DNA of 64,000 nucleotides from Duffyella gerundensis (GCF_001517405.1 NZ_LN907827.1:1246587-1310586), one strand, 5' to 3'; counted from the stretch's first letter, positions 47,446-55,921 are shown. Notes: a model not told the origin generated them from the sequence alone. A program made the numbers and translations.

Positions 47446-49734
47446 ATGAAATGGATTTACTCTGTTAGCCTTGCTGTCACGCTGGCGATGCAACCTGCGC
47501 TGGCTGAAATTGCCCACCCGTTAACTGAACAGGCACGCGACGCTTACGTCAGCGAACTGCTGCAAAAGATGACGCTCGATGAAAAAATTGGCCAGCTGCG
47601 TCTGATCAGCGTTGGGCCGGGGACGCCAAAAGAAGCGATTCGCGAGATGATCAAACAGGGCCAGGTGGGGGCGATTTTCAACACCGTGACGCGGCAGGAT
47701 ATCCGCGCGATGCAGGATCAGGTGATGCAGCTCAGCCGCCTGAAAATTCCGTTGTTCTTTGCCTATGACGTGGTGCACGGCCAGCGCACGGTGTTCCCGA
47801 TTCCGCTGGGCATGGCTGCCAGCTGGGATCTTGATGCGGTTGCGGAAGTGGGTCGCGTGTCAGCGTATGAAGCGGCGGACGACGGGCTGAACATGACCTG
47901 GGCACCCATGGTCGATGTCAGCCGTGAGCCGCGCTGGGGCCGGGTCTCCGAAGGCTTCGGCGAAGATACCTATTTGACCTCAGAAATGGGGCGCACCATG
48001 GTGGAAGCGATGCAGGGAAAAAGTCCTGCCGATCGTTACGCCGTGATGACCAGCGTTAAACACTTTGCACTCTATGGCGCAGTGGAAGGCGGTCGTGATT
48101 ACAACACCGTTGATATGAGCCCGCAGCGCATGTTCCAGGACTATCTGCCGCCGTACAAGGCGTCACTGGATGCAGGCAGCGGCGGCGTCATGGTGTCGCT
48201 GAACGCCATTAACGGTGTGCCGGCCACCGCAGACAGCTGGCTGCTGAAAGATCTGCTGCGTGACGAATGGAAATTCAAAGGCATCACCATCAGCGATCAC
48301 GGTGCCATCAAAGAGCTGATTAAGCATGGCGTTGCCAGCGATCCGCAGGAAGCGGTGCGCATTGCGCTGAAATCTGGCATCGACATGAGCATGAGCGATG
48401 AGTATTACAGTAAATACCTGCCGGATCTGGTGAAAAGCGGCGCGGTCAGCAAGGCGGAAATCGATGACGCCGCGCGTCATGTGCTGAACGTCAAATACGA
48501 TATGGGCTTGTTTAACGATCCCTACAGCCACTTAGGCGCGAAAGAAACCGATCCGGCTGATACCAATGCCGAAAGCCGTCTGCACCGCGCCGAAGCGCGT
48601 GACGTGGCGCGTAAAAGCATGGTGCTGTTGAAGAATGAGCAGGACACCCTGCCGCTGAAAAAAGCGGGCACCATCGCGCTGGTCGGGCCGCTGGCCGACA
48701 GCCAGCGTGACATCATGGGCAGCTGGTCAGCCGCCGGTCTTGCCCGTCAGTCGGTGACCCTGCTGCAGGGCATGAAAAATGCCACTGCCGGCAACGCCAC
48801 GGTGATCTACGCCAAAGGCGCCAACATCAGCGACAACAAGTCCATTCAGGATTTTCTCAACCTTTATGAGCAGGCGGTCAGCGTTGACAGCCGCACGCCT
48901 CAGCAGATGATTGATGAAGCCGTTGCCGCCGCGCAAAAAGCGGATGTGGTGGTGGCCGCGGTAGGCGAAGCGCAGGGCATGGCGCATGAAGCGTCGAGCC
49001 GCAGCGAGCTGACCATTCCAGCCAGCCAGCAGAAGCTGTTGGCCGCGCTGAAAGCCACCGGCAAACCGCTGGTGATCGTGCTGATGAATGGCCGCCCACT
49101 GACGCTGGCAACAGAAGATGCGCAGGCCAGCGCGCTGCTGGAAACCTGGTTCAGCGGCACCGAAGGCGGCAACGCCATCGCGGACGTGCTGTTTGGCGAT
49201 TACAACCCATCAGGCAAGCTGCCGGTTTCCTTCCCACGTTCAGTGGGTCAGATTCCAATCTATTACAACCACTTGCCTACCGGTCGCCCGTACAATCCGG
49301 CTAAGCCTAATAAATACACGTCGCACTATTACGATGCGCTTAACGGCCCGCTTTATCCATTCGGTTACGGCCTGAGCTACACCACCTTTACCGTTTCGCC
49401 GGTGACGCTGTCATCAAAAACCCTGGCGCGTAACGGTAAGCTGGATGCCAGCGTTACCGTGACCAACAGCGGTAAACGCGATGGTGCCACGGTGGTGCAG
49501 CTCTATCTGAACGATCCGGTTGCCAGCATGAGTCGTCCGGTGCAGGAGCTGAAGTCGTTTAAACGCATTATGCTGAAAGCGGGCGAATCGCAGACGGTGA
49601 GCTTCCCGATTGACGGCAACGCGCTGAAATTCTGGAATGCAAAAATGCAGTACGTCATGGAACCAGGCAAAATCAACGTGATGATTGGCCTCGATTCTGT
49701 GCATACGCAGGATACCTCGTTCGACGCCCTTTAA
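47446..49734 (+). CDS. bglX: Periplasmic beta-glucosidase BglX
   Basis: This 762-residue GH3 enzyme (E. coli 765) has a signal peptide ending ALA. The nucleophile Asp lies in GITISDHGAIKEL. The second alpha/beta domain (LVGPLADSQRDIMGSW) and C-terminal fibronectin-III-like domain (LKSFKRIMLKAGESQTV) follow. It releases glucose from beta-glucosides in the periplasm; the natural substrate may be plant-derived, which is inference. Confidence 0.95.
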   Translation: MKWIYSVSLAVTLAMQPALAEIAHPLTEQARDAYVSELLQKMTLDEKIGQLRLISVGPGTPKEAIREMIKQGQVGAIFNTVTRQDIRAMQDQVMQLSRLKIPLFFAYDVVHGQRTVFPIPLGMAASWDLDAVAEVGRVSAYEAADDGLNMTWAPMVDVSREPRWGRVSEGFGEDTYLTSEMGRTMVEAMQGKSPADRYAVMTSVKHFALYGAVEGGRDYNTVDMSPQRMFQDYLPPYKASLDAGSGGVMVSLNAINGVPATADSWLLKDLLRDEWKFKGITISDHGAIKELIKHGVASDPQEAVRIALKSGIDMSMSDEYYSKYLPDLVKSGAVSKAEIDDAARHVLNVKYDMGLFNDPYSHLGAKETDPADTNAESRLHRAEARDVARKSMVLLKNEQDTLPLKKAGTIALVGPLADSQRDIMGSWSAAGLARQSVTLLQGMKNATAGNATVIYAKGANISDNKSIQDFLNLYEQAVSVDSRTPQQMIDEAVAAAQKADVVVAAVGEAQGMAHEASSRSELTIPASQQKLLAALKATGKPLVIVLMNGRPLTLATEDAQASALLETWFSGTEGGNAIADVLFGDYNPSGKLPVSFPRSVGQIPIYYNHLPTGRPYNPAKPNKYTSHYYDALNGPLYPFGYGLSYTTFTVSPVTLSSKTLARNGKLDASVTVTNSGKRDGATVVQLYLNDPVASMSRPVQELKSFKRIMLKAGESQTVSFPIDGNALKFWNAKMQYVMEPGKINVMIGLDSVHTQDTSFDAL

Positions 49735-49741
49735 TACCCCC

Positions 49742-49768
49742 GCGCGGCAGAGCCAGCCTCTGCCGCGC
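49742..49768. other. Intergenic hairpin after bglX
   Basis: GCGCGGCAGAG and CTCTGCCGCGC form a perfect 11-bp stem around CCAGC, between bglX and the next gene on the same strand. No U-run follows, so it may stabilise the upstream mRNA or end transcription weakly. Confidence 0.5.
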
Positions 49769-49790
49769 CAGAGAAAATCGTGTCACGCCT

Positions 49791-50663
49791 ATGCAATCAC
49801 TCCGTAACCGTATTCAACAACAGGTCTTTCGTCTGAATGGCCTCTCTCTCAACGAGTTTGACCTGTCGCAGCCGCCTGGCGATCCGGGACTGTTTGGCCC
49901 GGACAGCGTGATTTGGCGCGTTCACGGCGACTTTACCTCCATGCTCTGCGGCGGCATCAGCGCGCTGCTGATGCAGATGCTGCATCCCTCAGCGTTGGCG
50001 GGCGTTTGGGATCACTCCAGTTTTCGCGAAGATATGATGGGCCGCCTGCGACGCACCAGCCAGTTTATCGCCGTTACCACCTTCGGTAATCGTGCCGATG
50101 CCAACACGCTGATCGAGCGGGTTAAACGCATTCACCTGCAGGTTTCGGGCGTGGATGCTTACGGCACGCCGTATCAGGCCAGCGATCCGCAGTTGCTTAC
50201 CTGGGTGCACGTCGCGGAAACCAGCCGCTTTCTGGCGGCGCATCTGCGCTACAAAAATCGGCTATTGAGCGGGGCAGAACAGGATCGTTACTACGCCGAA
50301 GCCGCGGTCGTGGCAGAAGCACTGGGCGCAGAGCAGGTGCCGAAAAGCCGTCAGGCGGTGGCGGACTATCTTGTCGCCATGCGTCCGCAACTGCGTTACG
50401 ACGAGCGTACCGCGGAGGTGACGCGCCTGCTGATGAGCGCGCCTGCGCCGAGCTGGCAGGCAAAACCGGCGATGAAAACCATGATGCTGGCGGGTATCGG
50501 CCTGCTGCCGGAATGGGCTCAGGCGCAGTCCGGCTATCACTTTACGCCGCTAAAGCGCTGGCAAATTGATCGGCAGATTGACCTGCTGGCTGTTGGGTTG
50601 CGCTGGTCGATTAGCCAGGGCGCACACCATCGCGCCATGGCTCGCGTTGGCCGGTCACTTTGA
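49791..50663 (+). CDS. MpaB/DUF2236-family oxygenase-like protein
   Basis: This 290-residue protein carries the DUF2236 core: DSVIWRVHGDFTSMLCGGIS, LLMQMLHPSALAGVWDHSSF and LLTWVHVAETSRFLAAHLRY. The histidines in these blocks correspond to haem or metal ligands in the family (fungal MpaB oxygenase, bacterial Lcp latex-clearing relatives). No signal peptide is seen. Substrate unknown. It is 87 bp from the next gene on the same strand. Confidence 0.83.
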   Translation: MQSLRNRIQQQVFRLNGLSLNEFDLSQPPGDPGLFGPDSVIWRVHGDFTSMLCGGISALLMQMLHPSALAGVWDHSSFREDMMGRLRRTSQFIAVTTFGNRADANTLIERVKRIHLQVSGVDAYGTPYQASDPQLLTWVHVAETSRFLAAHLRYKNRLLSGAEQDRYYAEAAVVAEALGAEQVPKSRQAVADYLVAMRPQLRYDERTAEVTRLLMSAPAPSWQAKPAMKTMMLAGIGLLPEWAQAQSGYHFTPLKRWQIDRQIDLLAVGLRWSISQGAHHRAMARVGRSL

Positions 50664-50750
50664 GAGTTTTACCCTTGTTCGGCCGTGGCGGCGTGCGGCA
50701 TCCTGCACTACTCTCGGGATAAGTATCCCTGCCCAGGACGTCGAGGCATT

Positions 50751-51860
50751 ATGACCTATTCACACCGGATTGCTGAGGTTGCTAATCAGCAAAACACGCT
50801 GATTGCCACCGTCGAGCAGGATGAGCGCACCGCCTATTTTTATATCTGGCCCGCCGAAGCATTTCGCGGTCAGTATGCTGTACGCGGCTGCTGGCTGCGC
50901 AATCTGCTGCCCGCGCCGGCGCAGGAAGACAATGATGCGCTGGAGCAGGGTGTGCCACCGCTGTTAAGCGCGGCTTTCTGCCGTACGCTGGAAGCGGAGC
51001 CGCCGCTGGATAGCGCTGGACTGCAGGTGCTGTGGGAACCCACCGACGATGGCGCCGCGCTCTGGTATCAGGGACAGCTGTTGGCGGTGATTCCCGGCTG
51101 GAGCCTGTATCAGAACAAGCAGGTCAGCTTTTCGGCCAGTTGTATCAAAGAGAATCGCCTGACGGCGCCGCTCGGCTCCGCTTCCACCAATGAACACTAT
51201 GCGCAGGCGGAGAAATTTCGCCACTTCTGGCGTGACTGGCACGATGGCCATCTCTGGCCGCTGGTGGAGCATGAGTTTCTCAGCTGCTATCAGCAGCAGT
51301 ATGGTGAGTCGCTGAAGTATTACAGCATCGATCAGTCGGGCTGGCCGCCGATGGCAATTTCTCAGCATTACCATGACGGCATCTGGTATTTCCTGACCCT
51401 CGGCATGAGCACGCGCGCTATGCCGTGGGTTGATCATCTCTACGCCGATCTCGCGCCACAGCACCGGCGAATCGAGCTGGGCATGGCGATCGATGCACAG
51501 GTGATGAGCGAAGAGAATGCGGTGCAGATGGCGAGTGCGCTGGCCAGTTTTGCCCATTTTCCCTGGGCGCAGCTCAACTGGCTGGGGGAAGGGCATCTGC
51601 TCTCTTCCGATGTGGCACCGGTCGGCTTTGACGCCTTTCTAATCAGCGGCGAGTTGGCCAGTAGCAGCGGCCAGTTTTTGCTACCCAAACGCGACGGTGA
51701 GCGGCCGCGATTGCTGTGGACCACGCCGGTGACGCCAGCGGAGCGGGAATTTGCCGCTGCCAGCAGCAGCGGCGGCACCGAACTGGTGGCGCTGCTGCGC
51801 GAGCAGGCATGCGATCATATCTTTCGTCCGCGTCAGCAGGTGGTGGCAGAGCCAGTGTAA
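50751..51860 (+). CDS. Suppressor-of-fused (SUFU) domain protein
   Basis: This 369-residue cytoplasmic protein has a SUFU-like domain in its C-terminal half. Motifs are WPPMAISQHYHDGIWYFLTL, LGMSTRAMPWV and the late LLSSDVAPVGFDAFLIS block. Bacterial SUFU proteins are often immunity proteins in contact-dependent or polymorphic toxin systems; no toxin gene is seen here. The start at 50751 (MTYSHRIAEVANQQNTL) is chosen because the preceding 22 codons of open frame are unlike protein; GAGG lies close upstream. Confidence 0.75.
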   Translation: MTYSHRIAEVANQQNTLIATVEQDERTAYFYIWPAEAFRGQYAVRGCWLRNLLPAPAQEDNDALEQGVPPLLSAAFCRTLEAEPPLDSAGLQVLWEPTDDGAALWYQGQLLAVIPGWSLYQNKQVSFSASCIKENRLTAPLGSASTNEHYAQAEKFRHFWRDWHDGHLWPLVEHEFLSCYQQQYGESLKYYSIDQSGWPPMAISQHYHDGIWYFLTLGMSTRAMPWVDHLYADLAPQHRRIELGMAIDAQVMSEENAVQMASALASFAHFPWAQLNWLGEGHLLSSDVAPVGFDAFLISGELASSSGQFLLPKRDGERPRLLWTTPVTPAEREFAAASSSGGTELVALLREQACDHIFRPRQQVVAEPV

Positions 51861-51913
51861 CGGTGGCGATAGTCACGTTACGAAATTTTTTACATCATTT
51901 TCACATTTTGCTC

Positions 51914-51940
51914 TCAAGATCTCTTCTTCCGCGCCGTTAA
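51914..51940 (+). promoter_or_regulatory. Sigma-28 (FliA)-like promoter of the chemoreceptor gene
   Basis: TCAAGATC, an 11-bp spacer and GCCGTTAA fit the flagellar consensus TAAAGTTT-N11-GCCGATAA at 5 of 8 and 7 of 8 positions. It lies 45 bp before the chemoreceptor start. Confidence 0.65.
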
Positions 51941-51985
51941 TTCGGATCAGGCAATCACGCCTGTTCCGAGTTAAGTGGTGCTCCC

Positions 51986-53881
51986 ATGCTAAAAACAACC
52001 CAGGCCCGCTTTACCGCTGCACTTATCGGCTTTTTTGCATTGCTGATGATCGTCACCGTGGTGGTAATTAATCTTTTTGTCGCACCGCAGCTCACGGCGA
52101 ATGAAAGCCGTCTGGTGCGCTATGAAGTTGACTCGCTGGCGGCACGCATCGTCGAACAGATGAACCGTGTGCAGGCGCAGCAACGTACGATCACCGAAAC
52201 GGTCAGCGCCCTCGACAGCGCCAGTATTGACACGTTACTGCCGACGCTGGTTAACCAGTATCAGGACAGCAACGTGTTTGGCGGCGGCATCTGGCCACTG
52301 CCCAATGTGCGCGATCCGGCACGGGCTAAATTCAGTACCTTCTTTGCTCGCGACGCCAACAACGAACTGAAAGTTAACACTTACTGGAACAGCGACGCGG
52401 CCGACAATTACTACGATCAGGCGTGGCATAAAGCTGGTCAGGCAGCGCCGAAAGGGCAGTGTGCCTGGGCCAATGCCTATCAGGATGCTGCCAGCCCGCA
52501 GCCGCGCACCAACTGTGCGATGGCGATCTGGCGCGACGGCAAAGTGTGGGGCGTTTCCACCATCGACGTGACGCTGGGCTTCTTTAACCATCTGGCCAAA
52601 GAGATGAGCGAGGCAATCAAAGGCAACGTCCTGATCGTTGAAGCGGACGGCAAAATTGTCGGTAACGCTGCGCTGGTAGATGGCACGCCTAAGCTGGAAT
52701 ACCTCAGCGATCTGAAAAACGGCATGGCCGCACCGCTGAAAGCATTGCTGAGCACGGCCAGCGACAAGCCGATGGAAAGCAGCTATCAGGGCGACGATGG
52801 CGATCACACGCTGTTTGTGCAGCAGATCAGCGGCAGCCCGTGGTATCTGGCCAGCGACGTACCAACCAGCCTGTTAATGGCGCAAACCAACGGCATGCTG
52901 ATGCGTCTGGGCCTGGTGCAGATCCCGCTTGCGTTAGTGCTGTTGCTGGTGCTGCTGGGCTTTATCCGTACCACCATGGGCCAGCTGCGCGGACTGAACG
53001 ACAACATTGTTGCGCTCTCCACCGGCGGTGCTGATTTAACCCAGCGCCTGCCTGCCAGCAAGAGTCCGGAGTTCAACGCGGTGGCGCAGAGCTTCAACCA
53101 GTTTATTGAATATTTGCAGGGGCTGATGCGCCAGGTTGGCAGCAGCGCGCTGGCGATTACGGCCGCATCACGCGAAATCGCCAGCGGCAACTCCGATCTC
53201 TCCTCACGCACGGAAGATCAGGCCAGCTCGATCGTCGAAACCGCCGCCAGCATGGAAGAGTTAACCGGCACCGTGCGCCAGAATGCCGATAACGCTACGC
53301 ATGCTAACCAGCTGGCAGGTGACGCCTCTAAAGTGGCTGAACGCGGCACGCGCGTGGTGCGCGAAGTGGTTGCCACCATGGGCGCTATCAATACCTCATC
53401 GCGTAAGGTGGTTGATATCATCAGCGTGATCGACAGCATCGCTTTCCAGACCAATATTTTGGCGCTGAACGCCGCGGTGGAAGCCGCACGCGCCGGTGAA
53501 CAGGGTCGTGGCTTTGCGGTAGTCGCCTCCGAAGTGCGTAACCTTGCTCAGCGTTCGGCCAACTCAGCACGTGAAATCAAGAAGCTGATTGAAGAGTCGG
53601 TGGCCAATATTGACGCCGGTAGCGGACTGGTGGAACAGGCCGGTCAGACCATGGATGAGCTGATGCAGGGCGTCAGCAGCGTTACGACGTTGATGAGCGA
53701 GATCATGTCCGCCAGCCGTGAACAGAGCATGGGCATCGATCAGGTTAACGTGGCGATTACCCAACTCGACAGCACCACCCAGCAGAACGCCGCGCTGGTG
53801 GAGCAGGTCTCTTCCGCCGCCCAGGCGATGGAAGAGCAGAGCGTCCAGCTGGAGCTGGTGGTGAATAGTTTCAAACTGTAA
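51986..53881 (+). CDS. Methyl-accepting chemotaxis protein
   Basis: This 631-residue transmembrane chemoreceptor has a helix at about 12-35 and a long periplasmic sensor of dCache type (VNQYQDSNVFGGGIWPLPN, SPWYLASDVP). A second helix lies near 310-330, then HAMP and a cytoplasmic signalling domain. The hairpin tip reads DSIAFQTNILALNAAVEAAR, standard for CheA/CheW contact. The C terminus (VVNSFKL) lacks the NWETF-type CheR pentapeptide, so methylation must be assisted by other receptors. The ligand is unknown. Confidence 0.93.
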   Translation: MLKTTQARFTAALIGFFALLMIVTVVVINLFVAPQLTANESRLVRYEVDSLAARIVEQMNRVQAQQRTITETVSALDSASIDTLLPTLVNQYQDSNVFGGGIWPLPNVRDPARAKFSTFFARDANNELKVNTYWNSDAADNYYDQAWHKAGQAAPKGQCAWANAYQDAASPQPRTNCAMAIWRDGKVWGVSTIDVTLGFFNHLAKEMSEAIKGNVLIVEADGKIVGNAALVDGTPKLEYLSDLKNGMAAPLKALLSTASDKPMESSYQGDDGDHTLFVQQISGSPWYLASDVPTSLLMAQTNGMLMRLGLVQIPLALVLLLVLLGFIRTTMGQLRGLNDNIVALSTGGADLTQRLPASKSPEFNAVAQSFNQFIEYLQGLMRQVGSSALAITAASREIASGNSDLSSRTEDQASSIVETAASMEELTGTVRQNADNATHANQLAGDASKVAERGTRVVREVVATMGAINTSSRKVVDIISVIDSIAFQTNILALNAAVEAARAGEQGRGFAVVASEVRNLAQRSANSAREIKKLIEESVANIDAGSGLVEQAGQTMDELMQGVSSVTTLMSEIMSASREQSMGIDQVNVAITQLDSTTQQNAALVEQVSSAAQAMEEQSVQLELVVNSFKL

Positions 53882-53883
53882 GA

Positions 53884-53915
53884 GGGGGGAGGGGGCCGTT
53901 GCGCTACGGTGGGGG
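53884..53915 (+). other. G-rich tract after the chemoreceptor gene
   Basis: Runs of six, five and five Gs occur within 32 bases directly after the stop codon, with a short hairpin (CCGT / ACGG) between the second and third. It could form a G-quadruplex in the transcript or act in termination. Confidence 0.45.
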
Positions 53916-53940
53916 CGTTTTGCCTGGCAGGCGGCTTTAA

Positions 53941-53997
53941 GGTCAACGTCTTGAGGTCAACGTCTTGAGGTCAACGTCTTTAAGGTCAACGTCTTAA
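53941..53997 (+). repeat. Four 14-15-bp tandem repeats at the outer left arm
   Basis: Units start at 53941, 53955, 53969 and 53984 with consensus GGTCAACGTCTT(G/A)A; the third has one extra T. The reverse complement of the same unit is repeated at the outer right arm. Confidence 0.92.
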
Positions 53998-54090
53998 GGT
54001 CAAAGGCGATTTCGTTCTGCCTGAAGGCAGCCCGAGCAGGGCCAGGTCAAAGGCGATTTCGTTCTGCCTAAAGGCAGCCCGAGCAGGGCC
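53997..54090 (+). repeat. 47-bp tandem duplication in the left arm
   Basis: Copies at 53997-54043 and 54044-54090 start AGGTCAAAGGCGATTTCG and end CCCGAGCAGGGCC. They differ at one base (CTGAAGG versus CTAAAGG). The right arm carries a single copy. Confidence 0.93.
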
Positions 54091-54311
54091 GGCAGTCGCC
54101 CCGGCCCTGCACCCGCGCTATCCGGCAAACACAACCGCCCGCCACAGGCGGGTACCTTCGTCAGTTCACATTTCTTTACGGACCGCTCGCGATTCGCTCC
54201 TGCTCAGCGCTCCCTTGCCCCGCCATCCATGGCGGGACATCCTAAAATGTTCACCTCCTCAGCAGTTGTGATGCCTCCTCAACGTCAACCCCCAAGTCAA
54301 AACCTTAAAAA

Positions 54312-54445
54312 TAAAATCTAAAATCTAAAATCTAAAATCTAAAATCTGAAGTTCAAAGTTCAAAGTTCAAAGTTCAAAGCCCAAAGCCCAAAGCCCAAGG
54401 TTCAAAGTCCAAAGTCCAAAGCCCAAAGCCCAGTGCCCAAACCTC
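54312..54445 (+). repeat. Heptamer array in the element core
   Basis: Five TAAAATC units (54312-54346) are followed by one 8-base unit. Thirteen consecutive 7-base units (54355-54445) then follow, such as AAAGTTC, AAAGCCC, AAAGTCC and AAACCTC. Slightly irregular AAAAAGTT units continue to about 54480. Because seven is not a multiple of three, a conserved coding function is unlikely. Confidence 0.92.
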
Positions 54446-54793
54446 AACACCAAAAGTTAAAAAGTTAAAAAGTTAAAAAACTGAAGTATCTTCGTTTTTA
54501 TCTTCATCATCGTCTTTGTTTTTTATTTAATTTTTTCTTTTGTTTTTGACTTGGGTTTTGACCTTTAAGAGGCATCACAAACGCCGAGGCGAAAGCGTTT
54601 TCCAGGGCGAGCCGCAGGGATGTGGCGAGAGGGCGCGTTGAGCTGGGAGCGAATCGCGTCCGGTCCGTCAGGAAAAGGGTTTTGCTGAGGGCACCCGCGC
54701 AGCGGGCGGTTGTGTTTGCCGGATAGCCGGGGTGCAGGGGCGGGGCGCATGCCGCCCCTGCTCGGTCTGCCTTCAGGCAGAACGAAATGGCTG

Positions 54794-54837
54794 TTGACCT
54801 TAAAGACATTGACCTTAAAGACATTGACCTTAAGACA
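54794..54837 (-). repeat. Three 14-15-bp tandem repeats at the outer right arm
   Basis: TTGACCTTAAAGACA occurs at 54794 and 54809 and, one base shorter, at 54824; a degenerate fourth copy starts at 54838. These are the inverted counterparts of the left-arm GGTCAA repeats. Confidence 0.92.
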
Positions 54838-54949
54838 TTGACCCTAAAAGCCAGCCTGCAAGGCAGAACAAAGTCACCTTTGACCTTAAAAGCCGCCCGC
54901 GATCGGGCATCACGAAATCTGCCCCTCTGTCTGGAAGACCAAAAAATCG

Positions 54950-54960
54950 GCTACGCTTAA
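54950..54960 (+). promoter_or_regulatory. Sigma-S-type extended -10 of osmF
   Basis: GCTACGCTTAA matches the sigma-S -10 consensus KCTAYRCTTAA at every position. It lies 40 bp before the osmF start. E. coli osmF (yehZ) is known as a stationary-phase, osmotically induced gene. Confidence 0.75.
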
Positions 54961-55000
54961 TCTCATCCGAAAAAAACCATTTTACTGAAGGATATCAACC

Positions 55001-55921
55001 ATGACCCTGACTCCTTTTCGCCGGACGGTGCTGGCGCTGGCCGCTTGTATGGCGTTGAGTGCCACCGCGCAGGCAGCCGATGCGGTGCGCGTCGGTTCGA
55101 AAATCGATACCGAAGGCTCGCTGCTGGGTAACATCATTTTGCAGGTGTTGGAAAAGCATGGCGTCGAGACGGTGAATAAAATTCAGTTAGGCAATACGCA
55201 GGTGGTGCGGGCGGCCATTACCGCAGGCGAACTGGATATCTATCCTGAATACACCGGCAACGGCGCATTTTTCTTTAGTGATGAGAAGGATGCGGCGTGG
55301 CGCAATGCCGAGGCGGGCTATCAAAAGGTCAAACAGCTCGACGCGCAGAAAAATCATCTGGTCTGGCTGACGCCTGCGCCCGCTAACAACACCTGGACCA
55401 TTGCCGTGCGCGGCGATGTGGCCCAGCAGAACAAGCTAAGTTCGCTGGACGATCTCAGCGCCTGGCTGAAAAAAGGCGGCAAATTCAAGCTGGCGGCATC
55501 GGCCGAGTTTATTGAACGATCTGATGCGCTGCCAGCGTTTGAAAAAGCCTACGGCTTCAAGCTGGAACAGAGTCAGCTACTTTCGCTGGCCGGTGGCGAC
55601 ACCGCGGTAACGCTGAAGGCGGCCGCGCAGCAAACCTCCCGTGTAAACGGCGCCATGGCTTACGGCACCGATGGCCCGGTGGCTGCGCTGGGATTACAGA
55701 CGCTCAGCGATCCCAAAGGCGTGCAGCCGATCTATGCGCCAACCCCAGTGATCCGCGAGGCAACCTTAAAGCAGCACCCGCAGATTGCCGAGTGGCTGAA
55801 GCCGGTTTTTGCCTCGCTGGATGAAAAAACCTTACAGTCGCTGAATGCGAAAATTGCGGTGGAAGGCCAGGATGCCAAACAGGTCGCCGCTGACTATCTG
55901 CAGCAGAAAAAACTGCTCTGA
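55001..55921 (+). CDS. osmF: OsmF (YehZ), periplasmic binding protein of an OpuC-type ABC transporter
   Basis: This 306-residue product has a signal peptide (cleavage after AQA) and a quaternary-amine binding-protein fold. Motifs are VRVGSKIDTEGSLLGNIIL and LDIYPEYTGNGAFFF. The E. coli YehZYXW system has low affinity for glycine betaine. AAGGAT precedes the ATG. First gene of osmF-yehYXW. Confidence 0.94.
   Translation: MTLTPFRRTVLALAACMALSATAQAADAVRVGSKIDTEGSLLGNIILQVLEKHGVETVNKIQLGNTQVVRAAITAGELDIYPEYTGNGAFFFSDEKDAAWRNAEAGYQKVKQLDAQKNHLVWLTPAPANNTWTIAVRGDVAQQNKLSSLDDLSAWLKKGGKFKLAASAEFIERSDALPAFEKAYGFKLEQSQLLSLAGGDTAVTLKAAAQQTSRVNGAMAYGTDGPVAALGLQTLSDPKGVQPIYAPTPVIREATLKQHPQIAEWLKPVFASLDEKTLQSLNAKIAVEGQDAKQVAADYLQQKKLL

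Larger units (their letters stand above)
53917..54869. repeat. Large imperfect inverted-repeat element with heptameric core
   Basis: A left arm (53917-54311) and a right arm (54525-54869) are diverged inverted copies. Shared landmarks in the same order, reading inward, include GCAGGC-GGCTTT, tandem GGTCAA repeats, TTTCGTTCTGCCTGAAGGCA and CCGAGCAGGG. Then come TATCCGGCAAACACAACC, CGCGATTCGCTCC, TTGTGATGCCTC and CCCAAGTCAAAA. The core (54312-54524) is AT-rich and starts with heptamers. The left arm is longer by about the 47 bp of its tandem duplication. I recognise no known repeat family. Confidence 0.88.
53882..55000. other. 1.1-kb non-coding region holding the large inverted-repeat element
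   Basis: No credible gene is present. The region begins with a G-rich run, is filled by the inverted-repeat element at 53917-54869 and its outer fringe, and ends with the osmF promoter. Short minus-strand frames at 54507-54824 and 54565-54750 are composed of repeat sequence and lack ribosome sites. Confidence 0.85.

Noticed and set aside
54312..54480. Possible CRISPR array
   Set aside because: Units are seven bases with no spacers and no cas genes are present.
54507..54824. 105-codon frame in the right arm of the repeat element
   Set aside because: It spans tandem repeats and ends in a low-complexity Lys/Gln tail; no ribosome site, and the left arm's inverted copy is interrupted by stops.
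53917..54869. Insertion sequence with terminal inverted repeats
   Set aside because: No transposase frame is present and the inverted repeats make up nearly the whole element rather than only its ends; no target-site duplication is evident by eye.
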